Source: Pseudomonadota bacterium
GTDB lineage: Bacteria > Pseudomonadota > Gammaproteobacteria > Steroidobacterales > Steroidobacteraceae
Assembly: GCA_021826035.1 (NCBI GenBank)
Contig: JAKBBE010000041.1
Span: 1 to 21,561, forward strand
Reading direction: 5' to 3'
Length of the DNA stretch: 21,561 nucleotides
The notes below the pieces were generated by a model. It saw nothing but the letters and a program-made list of their open reading frames with translations, had not been told where the DNA came from and searched no databases. Both the position numbers and the translations under genes were made by a program. Shown here in pieces: positions 6,420-13,673 of this stretch (within the stretch, counting starts at the first letter, position 1; the number at the start of each line of letters is the position of its first letter).

Positions 6420-7808
6420 CAGCCGCTGCGCCGGGTGTACATCCCCAAGCGCGGTAGCGACAAGACGCGCCCTCTGGGAATCCCCGCCATGATTATCCGT
6501 GCTCAACAGGCCTTGCATTTGCAAGGTCTTGAGCCTGTGGCGGAAACACGAGCCGATCCTCATTCTTACGGTTTTCGTCGGAGTCGAGGTACGCAGGATG
6601 CTATCGCACACGTGTTTAATTTGTTGGCGAGAAAGGTCTCGGCGCAATAGATTTTTGAGGGAGATATCAAAGGTTGCTTCGACAACTTCGGACATGGATG
6701 GATCGAAGATCACGTTCCGATGAACCGGAAGGTTCTCAGGGACTGGCTCAAAGCTGGATATGTGCAATCCGGGAAGCTCTTCCCGACGGAGGTAGGCACC
6801 CCGCAAGGGGGTATCGCCTCGCCGACGATCGCAAACATCGCGCTGGACGGTTTGGAGACGGTGCTGACTGAGCGGTTTGGCTCAACGGCAACAGCTATCA
6901 ACCGACTCCGCGTGCGGTTGGTGAGATATGCGGATGACTTCATCATTACTGGTAGCTCGAAAGAGCTGTTGGAGGTTGAGGTCAAACCGTGCGTCGAGGC
7001 ATTCCTCGCCAGACGGGGTCTCCAGCTTTCGCAAGAGAAGACTAGAATCACGCACATCTCGGAGGGTTTCGACTTCCTCGGACAGAATGTACGCGAATAT
7101 GACGGCAAACTTCTCATTAAACCGTCGGCCAAAAACATAAAGGCGTTTTTGCGTAGCGTCCGGGAAGCCATCACGGTGAACCGCTCGGCGAAGCAGGAAA
7201 CCCTGATTGATTTGCTCAACCCGATGATCAGGGGTTGGCCAATTATCATCGGCCCGTCGTCGCAAAGAAGACGTACGCGGCGGTGGATCACCACATTTAG
7301 CGAGCGCTATGGCGTTGGGCACGACGCAGACATCCAAACAAATTGCCAGACTGGATCTCGGAGGAAATACTTCCGAACTCAGGGTCCGCGGCACTGGGTG
7401 TTTGCGACTTAAGCCCGAGGGTATAACGGCGAACCGAGAACGCTGTCGCTGATCTCAGCCTCAGACACTCGCATCGTCCGGCACGTCAGAGTTAAATCGG
7501 ACGCTAACCCATTCGATCCGGCTTGGGACTCTTACTTTACGCGGCGCCAACGCTCGCGGATGTTGGAGCGGCTACAGGCGCGTGGCTTCCCTAGACGAGT
7601 CTGGCAGCAGCAACACGGCAAATGCCTGGGATGCGATCAACTCATCGACGAAGATGACCGATGGGCGATTCAACCCGCTGTTCCGCTCAAGACCGGTGGT
7701 ACTCGCTCACTCAGCAACTTGAAACTGCTGCACTCTAGTTGCCGACGTCCCTTCCGCATCGCCACGAAACTAGCTTTTGTGCGCGATCACTGGGTGCCGG
7801 CTCCATGA
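6420..7808 (+). pseudogene. ltrA: Group II intron reverse transcriptase/maturase with HNH domain, multiply broken
   Basis: The reading frame enters at QPLRRVYIPKRGSDKTRPLG (RT block 1). It continues through HSYGFRRSRG, GTPQGGIASPTIAN and an intact catalytic YADD at 6927-6938, then the maturase region (LNPMIRGW). Breaks are a TAG at 6648-6650 (where relatives read SAQW), a one-base loss near 7238 in G-W-x-N-Y-H-R, a TAG at 7298-7300, a second frameshift near 7355, and TAA at 7410-7412. The C-terminal HNH part (7560-7808) keeps the zinc-type cysteines (GKCLGCDQ, LLHSSCRR). The His-His of the catalytic motif is replaced, the region reading AIQPAVPLKTGG. The gene is dead. Confidence 0.88.
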
Positions 7809-7830
7809 ATATGGGGCTTCCTTCATGCTT

Positions 7831-7865
7831 GAGCCGGATGCGGGGCCAACTCGCATGTCCGGTTC
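7831..7865 (+). ncRNA. Group II intron domain V
   Basis: This 35-nt hairpin is of the canonical domain V type. The lower stem is GAGCCGG/CCGGTTC, the two-nucleotide bulge is AT/TGT, and the upper stem is TGCGGG/CTCGCA. The apical loop reads GCCAA instead of a clean GNRA tetraloop, which agrees with decay of the element. Confidence 0.8.
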
Positions 7866-7912
7866 TTAGAGGGGCGTGGGCCGGCAATGGTCCGCGCCTA
7901 TTCGACCAACGC

Positions 7913-8080
7913 TCACGCCGAGTAACAATCGTGGCGGGGCAATGCGAGGGGCTGCGACTCCTTTTCGGGTAGCCGTGGTGTGTACAGTTCGATTAATGCT
8001 GCCGGAGATGCCTTCTGGCAAGTTAACGTTGAACGTGCCCTCGAATGTATCCTCGTCCAAAAGCGAGCCCGTTCACCCCC
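7913..8080. other. Stretch between the intron end and the operon promoter
   Basis: I see no supported gene. A short minus-strand frame (8060 leftward, with FEGTFNVNLPEGISGSI) reads like ordered protein, but it runs back into intron sequence and I cannot place it in a family. Confidence 0.35.
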
Positions 8081-8109
8081 TTGACTATCCAGTGCATGCG
8101 TAATATCTT
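8081..8109 (+). promoter_or_regulatory. Sigma-70-type promoter of the three-gene operon
   Basis: TTGACT (8081-8086) and TATCTT (8104-8109) are separated by 17 bp. An overlapping TAATAT at 8101 would have a spacer of only 14 bp. Transcription would begin about 20 nt before the regulator gene, and the ArsR-type protein encoded there is the obvious candidate to act on it. Confidence 0.6.
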
Positions 8110-8137
8110 TCTTACACGTATCCACCGGAGCTGAACG

Positions 8138-8452
8138 CTGAGGACTACAGGGGAACGCCTGCTGGCTGTACTGGGGGCGCTGGCCAATCCGCATCGGCTG
8201 CGCATCATCGGAGTGCTCAATGCAACGGGCCGTGAGTACGTGAGCCAGCTTGCGCGAGAACTCGGCATCAGTCGGCCATTACTGCACCTTCATCTGCAGA
8301 AGCTGGAGGCTGCGGGCTTGGTCAGCAGCAAGCTCGAGCTTTCCCCCGAAGGCAAGGCGCTCAACTACTTCGAAGTGACTCGATTTGCGATAGAGATCAC
8401 GCCGGCAAGCATCTCTAAAGCCATAGCGACGCTCCCGACAGAATCAAATTGA
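8138..8452 (+). CDS. ArsR-like winged-helix transcriptional regulator
   Basis: This is a small (about 104 residues) winged-helix regulator. ALANPHRLRIIGVL forms helix 1-2, EYVSQLARELGISRPLLHLHLQKLEAAGLV forms the helix-turn-helix, and SKLELSPEGKALNYFEV forms the wing. The frame is open from just after a TGA at 8132-8134 and contains no ATG, GTG or TTG before 8213, which already lies inside helix 2. The homology requires an earlier start. A CTG at 8138 has GGAG 7 nt upstream and is the best candidate; loss of a true 5' end is the alternative. No cysteine is present, so it is not a classical metal sensor of the ArsR/SmtB kind. It heads an operon with two membrane proteins and probably regulates it. 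Confidence 0.75.
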   Translation: MRTTGERLLAVLGALANPHRLRIIGVLNATGREYVSQLARELGISRPLLHLHLQKLEAAGLVSSKLELSPEGKALNYFEVTRFAIEITPASISKAIATLPTESN

Positions 8453-8466
8453 AATAGGGGTTCGGT

Positions 8467-8724
8467 ATGACGGCTGTCGATGTTCCAGACATCATTTACG
8501 CGTTGGTCCTCGGCACCATGGTGATCCTCGGAGTCAAATACATCTCCGGAATTATTCAGGCCTGGGCCGTCGGGGCAAGCGAGAAACAATACCGCGCTCT
8601 TGCCGAGAAAGCCGCAGCCGCGCAGTCGGAAAGTCAGGAAGCCCTGTCCGCTATTCAGGCGAAGCTTTCCAAGATGGCATCGAGTCTGGGGGAGATCGAA
8701 AAGATTCTGAAGCAGGTCGAATGA
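8467..8724 (+). CDS. Small membrane-anchored coiled-coil protein, unknown function
   Basis: This is an 85-residue protein with one N-terminal TM (about residues 9-33, IIYALVLGTMVILGVKYISG). A charged, Ala- and Glu-rich helix follows (about 38-85: RALAEKAAAAQ, EALSAIQAKLSKMASSLGEI) with heptad-like spacing of Leu, Ile and Met. AGGGG lies 6 nt before the ATG, and the gene begins 14 nt after the regulator stop, so the two are co-transcribed. I do not recognise a named family. The shape suggests an oligomeric membrane-proximal stalk, perhaps a partner of the next gene's product. Confidence 0.75.
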   Translation: MTAVDVPDIIYALVLGTMVILGVKYISGIIQAWAVGASEKQYRALAEKAAAAQSESQEALSAIQAKLSKMASSLGEIEKILKQVE

Positions 8725-8760
8725 GATTACACGTCAACTTCCCGTGAAAGGGAGCGAAAT

Positions 8761-9198
8761 GTGAATACCATGTCCAGCTTGCGGCTCAATCTCCTGCGCG
8801 TGTTCTATCTCGTCCTGGTGATCGGGATTGGACTGGAAATGCACGTATGGTCGAAGATGATCTACCAGGTCTATTCAATGCGACTGGATTCCGGGACAGT
8901 GATCTGCATGCTGTTCGCTCTTTCCGTGCTGTCAATCTTGGGCCTGCGATACCCGTTGAAAATGCTGCCGGTGCTGTTCTGGGAATTGACCTGGAAAGCC
9001 TCCTGGCTGCTCAGTGTGGCACTGCCGCATTGGCTGCGGGGGCAGTGGAGTAAGGATCTAGGGACAACTACATTCGAAGTCGGGATGATCGTTATCTTTG
9101 TCCCGCTCGTTCCTTGGTCCTATGTCTTTGAGTATTTCGTGAAGAAGCCAGGGGATCCATGGTGGCGACATCCGACGGCGAACCCTGTGGACGCGTGA
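8761..9198 (+). CDS. Four-TM membrane protein, uncharacterised family
   Basis: This is a 145-residue protein with about four TM segments: VFYLVLVIGIGLEM, VICMLFALSVLSILGL, FWELTWKASWLLSVALPHWL and GMIVIFVPLVPWSYVF. The central GLRYPLKMLPVLFWELTWK and the ending VKKPGDPWWR look like conserved signatures of an uncharacterised membrane family. Start GTG at 8761 has GGGAG 6 nt upstream; an in-frame ATG at 8770 is an alternative. It is the third gene of the operon headed by the ArsR-like regulator, 36 nt after the preceding gene. No function can be read from the sequence. Confidence 0.75.
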   Translation: MNTMSSLRLNLLRVFYLVLVIGIGLEMHVWSKMIYQVYSMRLDSGTVICMLFALSVLSILGLRYPLKMLPVLFWELTWKASWLLSVALPHWLRGQWSKDLGTTTFEVGMIVIFVPLVPWSYVFEYFVKKPGDPWWRHPTANPVDA

Positions 9199-9434
9199 TC
9201 GCCTTACAGACTCGATGACAAACGAAATTGCCAAACCGTTATGAGCTCGTTAGTCGCCGGTGCGAGCATGGGGATCCAGGCTAGTGTCGGTCGATCATCT
9301 GGGCGAACTTCTCGTAGGACTTGAGGCGTTGCCACCAACATGATCTGTGCAGAGTTTCCCTAGCAATGCGCCACTGCGCTCACCGATGCGCGATCCGGTC
9401 AGGAGTCGATGCACGCCGCCTGCGCGGGCGCGTC
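9199..9434. other. Convergent intergenic region
   Basis: No complete gene lies here. It contains only a short transposase-like tail on the minus strand (9281-9336), listed separately. I see no strong terminator hairpin for either converging transcript. Confidence 0.4.
9281..9336 (-). pseudogene. Possible transposase C-terminal scrap
   Basis: The minus strand reads WWQRLKSYEKFAQMIDRH followed by TAG. This resembles a short piece of ISL3-like transposases. With only 18 residues the assignment is weak; it would fit the pattern of dead elements in this window. Confidence 0.25.
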
Positions 9435-10841
9435 TCAGTGGATGTGAGTTTCGCGTAGAACATCGAGCACGTCGTGCGTAAATCGAGCGATGGCGAAGTG
9501 ATTCTGCAAAGAATCGAAACCACGCCTGACAACGATGACTCGGGCAGACGGCACGATGACCGCATATTGGCCACGGCTGCCGTCCATGGCAAAGGTCCTC
9601 GGCGGCAGGCCAAAGCGCCGACCGAAGACCCAAAAGCCCGCGCCGTACCGCGGCCAGTGCGGATTGCTCGGCTGTGCTCCGCTGGTGCTCGACACGTAGC
9701 GCACCCAGCCCTTCGGCAGAAGCCGCTTGCCGTCGGCAATGCCGTGGTTTTCATAGAGCAATGCGAGGCGCGCCGTATCCCGCGCCGTCATCCACACCTC
9801 GCTCGACATCACATAGCTGCCCTGCCAATCGGTCTCCGGCGTCGTGTGCGTCATGCCGAGCCGCCACAGCAGCTCGGTAAAGGGAAACGCAAGCGCCTGG
9901 CGTCCGAGCGTCGTCATCAGACTGTATGTGGCGAGCAACAAATCGTCGTTCGCATAGTTGAATCGGCTGCCCGGCTCGACCTTCAGCGGCGCCACCGCGG
10001 CAGTCTGCGCGACCGTCGAGCCCCCATAGTAGACCGACACGGTGCGGTTCCCCGGGCCATCCGTCCAGAGCCCGGAGTTCATCCGCAGCAGCTGATCCAG
10101 GGTGATTGCGGCACGCGGATCCCCGGGATGACGCCATTGCGGGATGTTCGCCGGCATCGAAACCTTGATCTGGCCGAGTTCGACCGCCCGGCCGATCAGG
10201 GTTGTTGCGAGGCTTTTCGCCATCGACCACGTGCGCTGCGGCGTGCGCCGCGTCAGGCCGAGGGCATAGCGCTCGGCCACGATGCGTCCGTCGAGCAGAA
10301 CGATCACGGACGACGTTTTGGTCCCCTTGCCATAGGTCAGACCGTCGAAGGCTCTGCCGACGAGCGCATCGAGTGCGGCGGCCCGCTTGGCGGACAACTG
10401 CGCGCGGGCATGCATCGCGCCGAGCGGCCACGCCGCGCCAGCGAGCGCAGGTGGACTCAGTGCGCGCGGCAGTCCCGGCAGCAGACGCGCCACGGTGAGA
10501 TTTGCCCCAATCGGCAACTGCGTACAGCCGAGCAGCCTGCGCCAGACGGCGATGCGCGGCGGCATGCGCGCATCGAACTTGACGCTGACACTCCTCGTGG
10601 AGCGATCAATGCGGGTCGGCCATGCATCGAATGTGTATCGCCATCCGGGAAGATCGTCGCGGTCAATGGTGGCTGCGGGCATATGAGCGACGAAGGTGTC
10701 GCTGCAGACGATGAGCGCCTTGTAACCGGCCGCGATCTCCCGCTCGCGCAGGGCCCGTTCGTGCGCGCTCGCCGACGCGCCGGTCATGCCGAGGAGCAAC
10801 GCCGAGATTGCCCCGGCGGCGGAAATTCGCGTGACTCGCAT
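9435..10841 (-). CDS. Exported serine hydrolase, class C beta-lactamase/6-aminohexanoate-dimer hydrolase type
   Basis: This is a 468-residue protein with a signal peptide (residues 1-26, AISALLLGMTGASASA). Family members are penicillin-binding-protein-like hydrolases acting on esters or amides. The catalytic S-x-x-K is Ser206-Met-Ala-Lys209 in TWSMAKSLATTL, and Y-x-N is Tyr296-Ala-Asn298 in FNYANDDLLL. The third motif is probably near MDGSRGQYAVIVP. Context such as GLWTDGPGN and WRLGMTHTTPETDW matches the 6-aminohexanoate-dimer hydrolase branch better than true AmpC enzymes. The substrate is unknown. GGGGGAG lies 7 nt before the ATG. Residues 27-140 precede the catalytic domain and may form an extra N-terminal domain. 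Confidence 0.85.
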   Translation of the reverse strand: MRVTRISAAGAISALLLGMTGASASAHERALREREIAAGYKALIVCSDTFVAHMPAATIDRDDLPGWRYTFDAWPTRIDRSTRSVSVKFDARMPPRIAVWRRLLGCTQLPIGANLTVARLLPGLPRALSPPALAGAAWPLGAMHARAQLSAKRAAALDALVGRAFDGLTYGKGTKTSSVIVLLDGRIVAERYALGLTRRTPQRTWSMAKSLATTLIGRAVELGQIKVSMPANIPQWRHPGDPRAAITLDQLLRMNSGLWTDGPGNRTVSVYYGGSTVAQTAAVAPLKVEPGSRFNYANDDLLLATYSLMTTLGRQALAFPFTELLWRLGMTHTTPETDWQGSYVMSSEVWMTARDTARLALLYENHGIADGKRLLPKGWVRYVSSTSGAQPSNPHWPRYGAGFWVFGRRFGLPPRTFAMDGSRGQYAVIVPSARVIVVRRGFDSLQNHFAIARFTHDVLDVLRETHIH

Positions 10842-11004
10842 GCACTGACTCCCCCGTCAAACCCGATGCGTCTCGGTATCGGTCAACATCTTGCTTAGGC
10901 CAACCGGGCGAATGCACATCTGCACTCTGCCTCGAATCATCACTGTGGCTTGGCGCGCGTACGCCCCGAGCACACGGTTTCCGTATGCACCCTACCCCAT
11001 CATG

Positions 11005-11033
11005 GAGATACGCCGGTGTACGCGCAGTGTCAA
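11005..11033 (-). promoter_or_regulatory. Candidate promoter of the serine hydrolase gene
   Basis: On the minus strand a perfect TTGACA (11028-11033) is followed after 17 bp by TATCTC (11005-11010). It would give a leader of about 155 nt before the hydrolase ATG. The -35 is excellent and the -10 only partial. Confidence 0.4.
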
Positions 11034-11132
11034 TCACATCGCCCGTGCACCACCGGATGGGCGCTGAGCCGATGCGGCGGGCGGCGCAGCGCTGGCCGGG
11101 GCGCGTCCCGATCCACCGTTGAACCGCGGGGC

Positions 11133-11152
11133 GGGCTGTTTTCCAACAGCCC
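11133..11152 (-). terminator. GC-rich hairpin after the P-type ATPase gene
   Basis: GGGCTGTT and AACAGCCC form an 8-bp perfect stem with a four-base loop, about 77 nt downstream of the ATPase stop. There is no run of T after it on the minus strand, so intrinsic termination is uncertain. Confidence 0.4.
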
Positions 11153-11228
11153 GGGCGCGACGCGCGTTCCGGGGCGAGCCGCGGTGTGCTGTCGGGATGC
11201 CGGCGCGCTGGCGCCGCGGCACGACGGC

Positions 11229-13238
11229 TCACGTCGCGGTGGGCACCGCTCGAGTCCCGTCCGCGGCGGCGTGACGGCCGGGCAGCAGCCGGGCGGAGTT
11301 CAGGATGAAGATCAGCTCCGAGGCGACGTGGATGAACGCCGCGAGCAGCGGATTGAGCAGCCCCAGGGCAGCGAGCGCAATGCCGAGCGCATCGACACCC
11401 AGGGTGCCGGCGAAGTTCACCCAGATGATCCGCCGCGTGCGCCGTGCCAGAGCGAGCGTATCGGCGAGTCTCGCCAGATCGTTGCCGAGCAACACCACAT
11501 CGGCGCTCTCCCGGGCCACATCCGTTCCCGAGCCCATGGCGACGCCAACCTGCGCTTCGATCAATGCCGGCGCATCGTTGATGCCGTCGCCGACCATCGC
11601 CACCCTACGCCCATCAGCGCTGAGGCGCCGGATGTACTCGCGCTTCTCCTCGGGCAGCAGCTCCGCGGCCACCTCGACGATGCCGAGCTGGGCGGCGACC
11701 GCTTCGGCCACCGCCCGCGCATCACCGCTCAACAGTACGGTCCGCGCCCCCAGCGCGTGAATCGCGGCGATGGCCTCGCGCGCCTCGGGACGGATGCGGT
11801 CGGCAATCTCGATGGCGCCAAGCAGCACCCCGCCGCGCGCGACGTAGATCTCGGATGACCCACGCGCTGCGCTCGCGAGCGCAGCGGGCACGGCAATCCC
11901 CCTGTCCCGCAGGAGTGCAAGATTCCCGACCAGCGTTCGTTCACCGCCGACCGTCGCATCGATGCCGCGGCCGGGCTCGTAACCGAAATGCTCCGGCTCA
12001 CCCACCGTGCGCCCCAATGCGCGTGCGTGCTCGACAATGGTCTTGCCGAGCGGATGCTCCGAGCGCAGCTCGGCCCCTGCGGCGACCTCAAGGAGCGCCA
12101 TCGGGTCGACGCCTGCGCTCGGGTGAAGCGCGCGGATCTCGGGCTGGCCGAAGGTCAGCGTGCCGGTCTTGTCCAGCACGACCGTATCGACCTGCCCGAG
12201 CAGTTCCAGATAGAGTCCGCCCTTGATGATGGCCCCGCTGCGCGCTGCCCGCCCGATCGCCCCCAGGATCGCGAGCGGGGTTCCGGCGGCGATGCCGCAG
12301 GCGCCGGCGACGATGATCACCGAGATCGTGGAGCGAATATCGCGCGTCACCAGGTAAGTGAGCGCGGCCGCACCAAGGGCGAAATAAACCAGATAGCCGG
12401 CCAGGCGATCGGCGAGCCGCTGCACCGGGGCCCGCGAGCGCTCGGCCTGCTCCACCGCCTCGATGATCTTGCCGTAGCTGGTGTCACGGCCGATGCGCTC
12501 GGCGCGGAGCTCAAGTGCGCCCGACTGATTGATCGAACCGGCGAAGACCGCAGCGCCGGCCGTTTTCTCGATCGGCAGGGATTCCCCGGTAATGCGCGAC
12601 TGGTCGACGAACGAGTGCCCGGCGATCACCGTGCCGTCCACCGGGATGCGCCCGCCCGGATTGACCAGCACCGCATCGCCCGGGGCCAGCTCCGCCGCGT
12701 CGATCTCGGCGACGGCGCCAGCGCGCCGGACGGCGATCGCGCGCGGCAGAAAATCGAGCAGCTCGCGGATCGCACGCCGGCCGCGCGAGACCGTCATGCC
12801 CTCCAGGACCTCGGCGACCAGCACGAACAGCGTGATGACGAGCGCGGTGAAGAACTGCGCGATGGCCGCCGCCGCGACGATGGCGAGCGTCATCGACAGC
12901 TCCATGGTCATGCGCCGCGCCAGGAGGTTCTCCAGCGCTTCGGCGAAGATCGGCCAGCCGCCCACGGCAAGGCCGAGGACTCCGATCAGGCTGACCGCGC
13001 CGAACGGCTCCCACACTCGCCACCACACGGCGGCGGCGGCGAGCGCGACCAGCACGATGCGCGCAGCCTCGGTCCACGAGAACCCGTGCTCGTGCTCCTG
13101 TTGAAGATCGTGGTCGTGCTCGTCCTCGGGGCGGAGCCCGCAGTGCCCGGCGTCATCGGCCGCGAGCGGCTGCCCAGGACCGTCCGCCGGCCTAAGGCCA
13201 GCAGGGGGACCGAGGGGACGACGGTGCGGCTCGCTCAT
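11229..13238 (-). CDS. P1B-like metal-translocating ATPase with GAC in place of CPC
   Basis: This 669-residue inner-membrane ATPase is predicted to export a transition metal ion. Visible motifs are TGES in the actuator domain (about 217-220), the phosphorylated Asp356 in DKTGTLT, the nucleotide-binding His-Pro in SEHPLGKT (about 395) and GDGIND (550-555). The N-terminus lacks an HMA CxxC domain and instead has a His/Asp/Glu-rich stretch (DEHDHDLQQEHEHGF) that could bind metal. The membrane motif that normally reads CPC, SPC or TPC is GAC here (GACGIAAGTPLAIL, about 312-325), so the usual metal-specificity rules do not apply. The ATG at 13238 has GAGGA upstream; a TTG at 13250 is less likely. 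It lies 30 nt after the RcnR-like gene, in one operon. Confidence 0.9.
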   Translation of the reverse strand: MSEPHRRPLGPPAGLRPADGPGQPLAADDAGHCGLRPEDEHDHDLQQEHEHGFSWTEAARIVLVALAAAAVWWRVWEPFGAVSLIGVLGLAVGGWPIFAEALENLLARRMTMELSMTLAIVAAAAIAQFFTALVITLFVLVAEVLEGMTVSRGRRAIRELLDFLPRAIAVRRAGAVAEIDAAELAPGDAVLVNPGGRIPVDGTVIAGHSFVDQSRITGESLPIEKTAGAAVFAGSINQSGALELRAERIGRDTSYGKIIEAVEQAERSRAPVQRLADRLAGYLVYFALGAAALTYLVTRDIRSTISVIIVAGACGIAAGTPLAILGAIGRAARSGAIIKGGLYLELLGQVDTVVLDKTGTLTFGQPEIRALHPSAGVDPMALLEVAAGAELRSEHPLGKTIVEHARALGRTVGEPEHFGYEPGRGIDATVGGERTLVGNLALLRDRGIAVPAALASAARGSSEIYVARGGVLLGAIEIADRIRPEAREAIAAIHALGARTVLLSGDARAVAEAVAAQLGIVEVAAELLPEEKREYIRRLSADGRRVAMVGDGINDAPALIEAQVGVAMGSGTDVARESADVVLLGNDLARLADTLALARRTRRIIWVNFAGTLGVDALGIALAALGLLNPLLAAFIHVASELIFILNSARLLPGRHAAADGTRAVPTAT

Positions 13239-13268
13239 GGAAATCCTCAAACAGCGCCGGCGCAGCGC

Positions 13269-13547
13269 CTAGCGCAGGTAGGTCCGCACCACCTCGATCA
13301 ACTCATCCGCGCCCGCGCGGCGCTCGGCATCGCTTGGGATGTCGGGATGGGCGAGATGGGTCTCGATGTGGTCCGCCATGACCTCCACCATCAGACCGTT
13401 GATGGCCCCGCGGGCGGCGGCGATCTGCTGCAGCACCTCGGCACAGCCGCGTTCGGCCTCGAGCGCACGCTCGAGGGCTTCGATCTGACCGCGGATGCGC
13501 CGCACCCGGGACAGCAGCTTTGCCTTTTCGCGGGCGGTATGACTCAT
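13269..13547 (-). CDS. RcnR/CsoR/FrmR-family metal-responsive repressor
   Basis: This is a 92-residue all-helical repressor of the CsoR/RcnR/FrmR (DUF156) family, which releases its operator when it binds a metal ion or formaldehyde. The family pattern RVRRIRGQIEALERAL and EVLQQIAAARGAINGLM is clear. The residues at ligand positions are His3, Cys35, His60 and His64. This is the set RcnR uses for Ni(II)/Co(II); FrmR lacks His3 and His64. A metal inducer is therefore likelier than formaldehyde. It is the first gene of the operon with the P-type ATPase, and a dyad lies 12 nt upstream of its ATG. Nickel or cobalt is an inference from these residues only. Confidence 0.9.
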   Translation of the reverse strand: MSHTAREKAKLLSRVRRIRGQIEALERALEAERGCAEVLQQIAAARGAINGLMVEVMADHIETHLAHPDIPSDAERRAGADELIEVVRTYLR

Positions 13548-13558
13548 GGCGCCGACCC

Positions 13559-13577
13559 AATACTATAGAGGGGTATT
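13559..13577 (-). promoter_or_regulatory. Probable operator of the RcnR-like repressor, overlapping a -10
   Basis: AATAC and GTATT arms are separated by nine bases that include a short G-tract (gaggg). This matches the general design of RcnR/FrmR sites, in which inverted TA-rich ends flank a run of G/C. On the minus strand the site contains TATAGT, a good -10 element. Binding would block transcription of the repressor and ATPase genes. Confidence 0.6.
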
Positions 13578-13647
13578 GTACGGATCACCGGGTCGCCGCA
13601 CAACGGGTTTGACTGCGGGCACGCCGCGGCCGCGCCCGGGGGCACGA

Positions 13648-13665
13648 GCCCCGCCTGCGCGGGGC
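13648..13665 (-). terminator. GC hairpin after the merR-family gene
   Basis: GCCCCGC and GCGGGGC form a perfect 7-bp stem with loop CTGC, 9 nt beyond the stop of the MerR-family gene. No T-tract follows. It could limit read-through into the RcnR-like operon. Confidence 0.4.
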
Positions 13666-13673
13666 AAGTCGCC

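Larger units (their letters stand above)
6412..7905 (+). mobile_element. Group II intron, 5'-truncated and degenerate
   Basis: This retroelement keeps the greater part of its intron-encoded protein gene and a 3' RNA domain V (7831-7865). It continues through a domain VI-like stem (gggcgtgggcc / ggtccgcgcc) to an end near ctattcgacc. The 5' ribozyme domains I-III and the start of the RT gene are missing, so it cannot splice or move. The left junction lies at 6406-6419, inside a membrane-protein gene on the other strand. Confidence 0.8.
10842..11228. other. Intergenic region between the hydrolase and the metal-efflux operon
   Basis: No gene is supported on either strand. The region holds a candidate minus-strand promoter for the hydrolase (11005-11033) and a strong GC hairpin (11133-11152) that may end the P-type ATPase transcript. 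Confidence 0.45.

Noticed and set aside
7866..8060. Minus-strand frame with FEGTFNVNLPEGISGSI
   Set aside because: It reads like protein at its beginning but runs into intron domain VI. It has no ribosome site and no family I can name.
9474..10898. 474-codon open frame on the plus strand
   Set aside because: It is antisense to the serine hydrolase, whose SxxK and YxN motifs and signal peptide prove the other strand.
11988..13568. 526-codon open frame on the plus strand
   Set aside because: It is antisense to the P-type ATPase and RcnR-like genes, both with complete family motifs.
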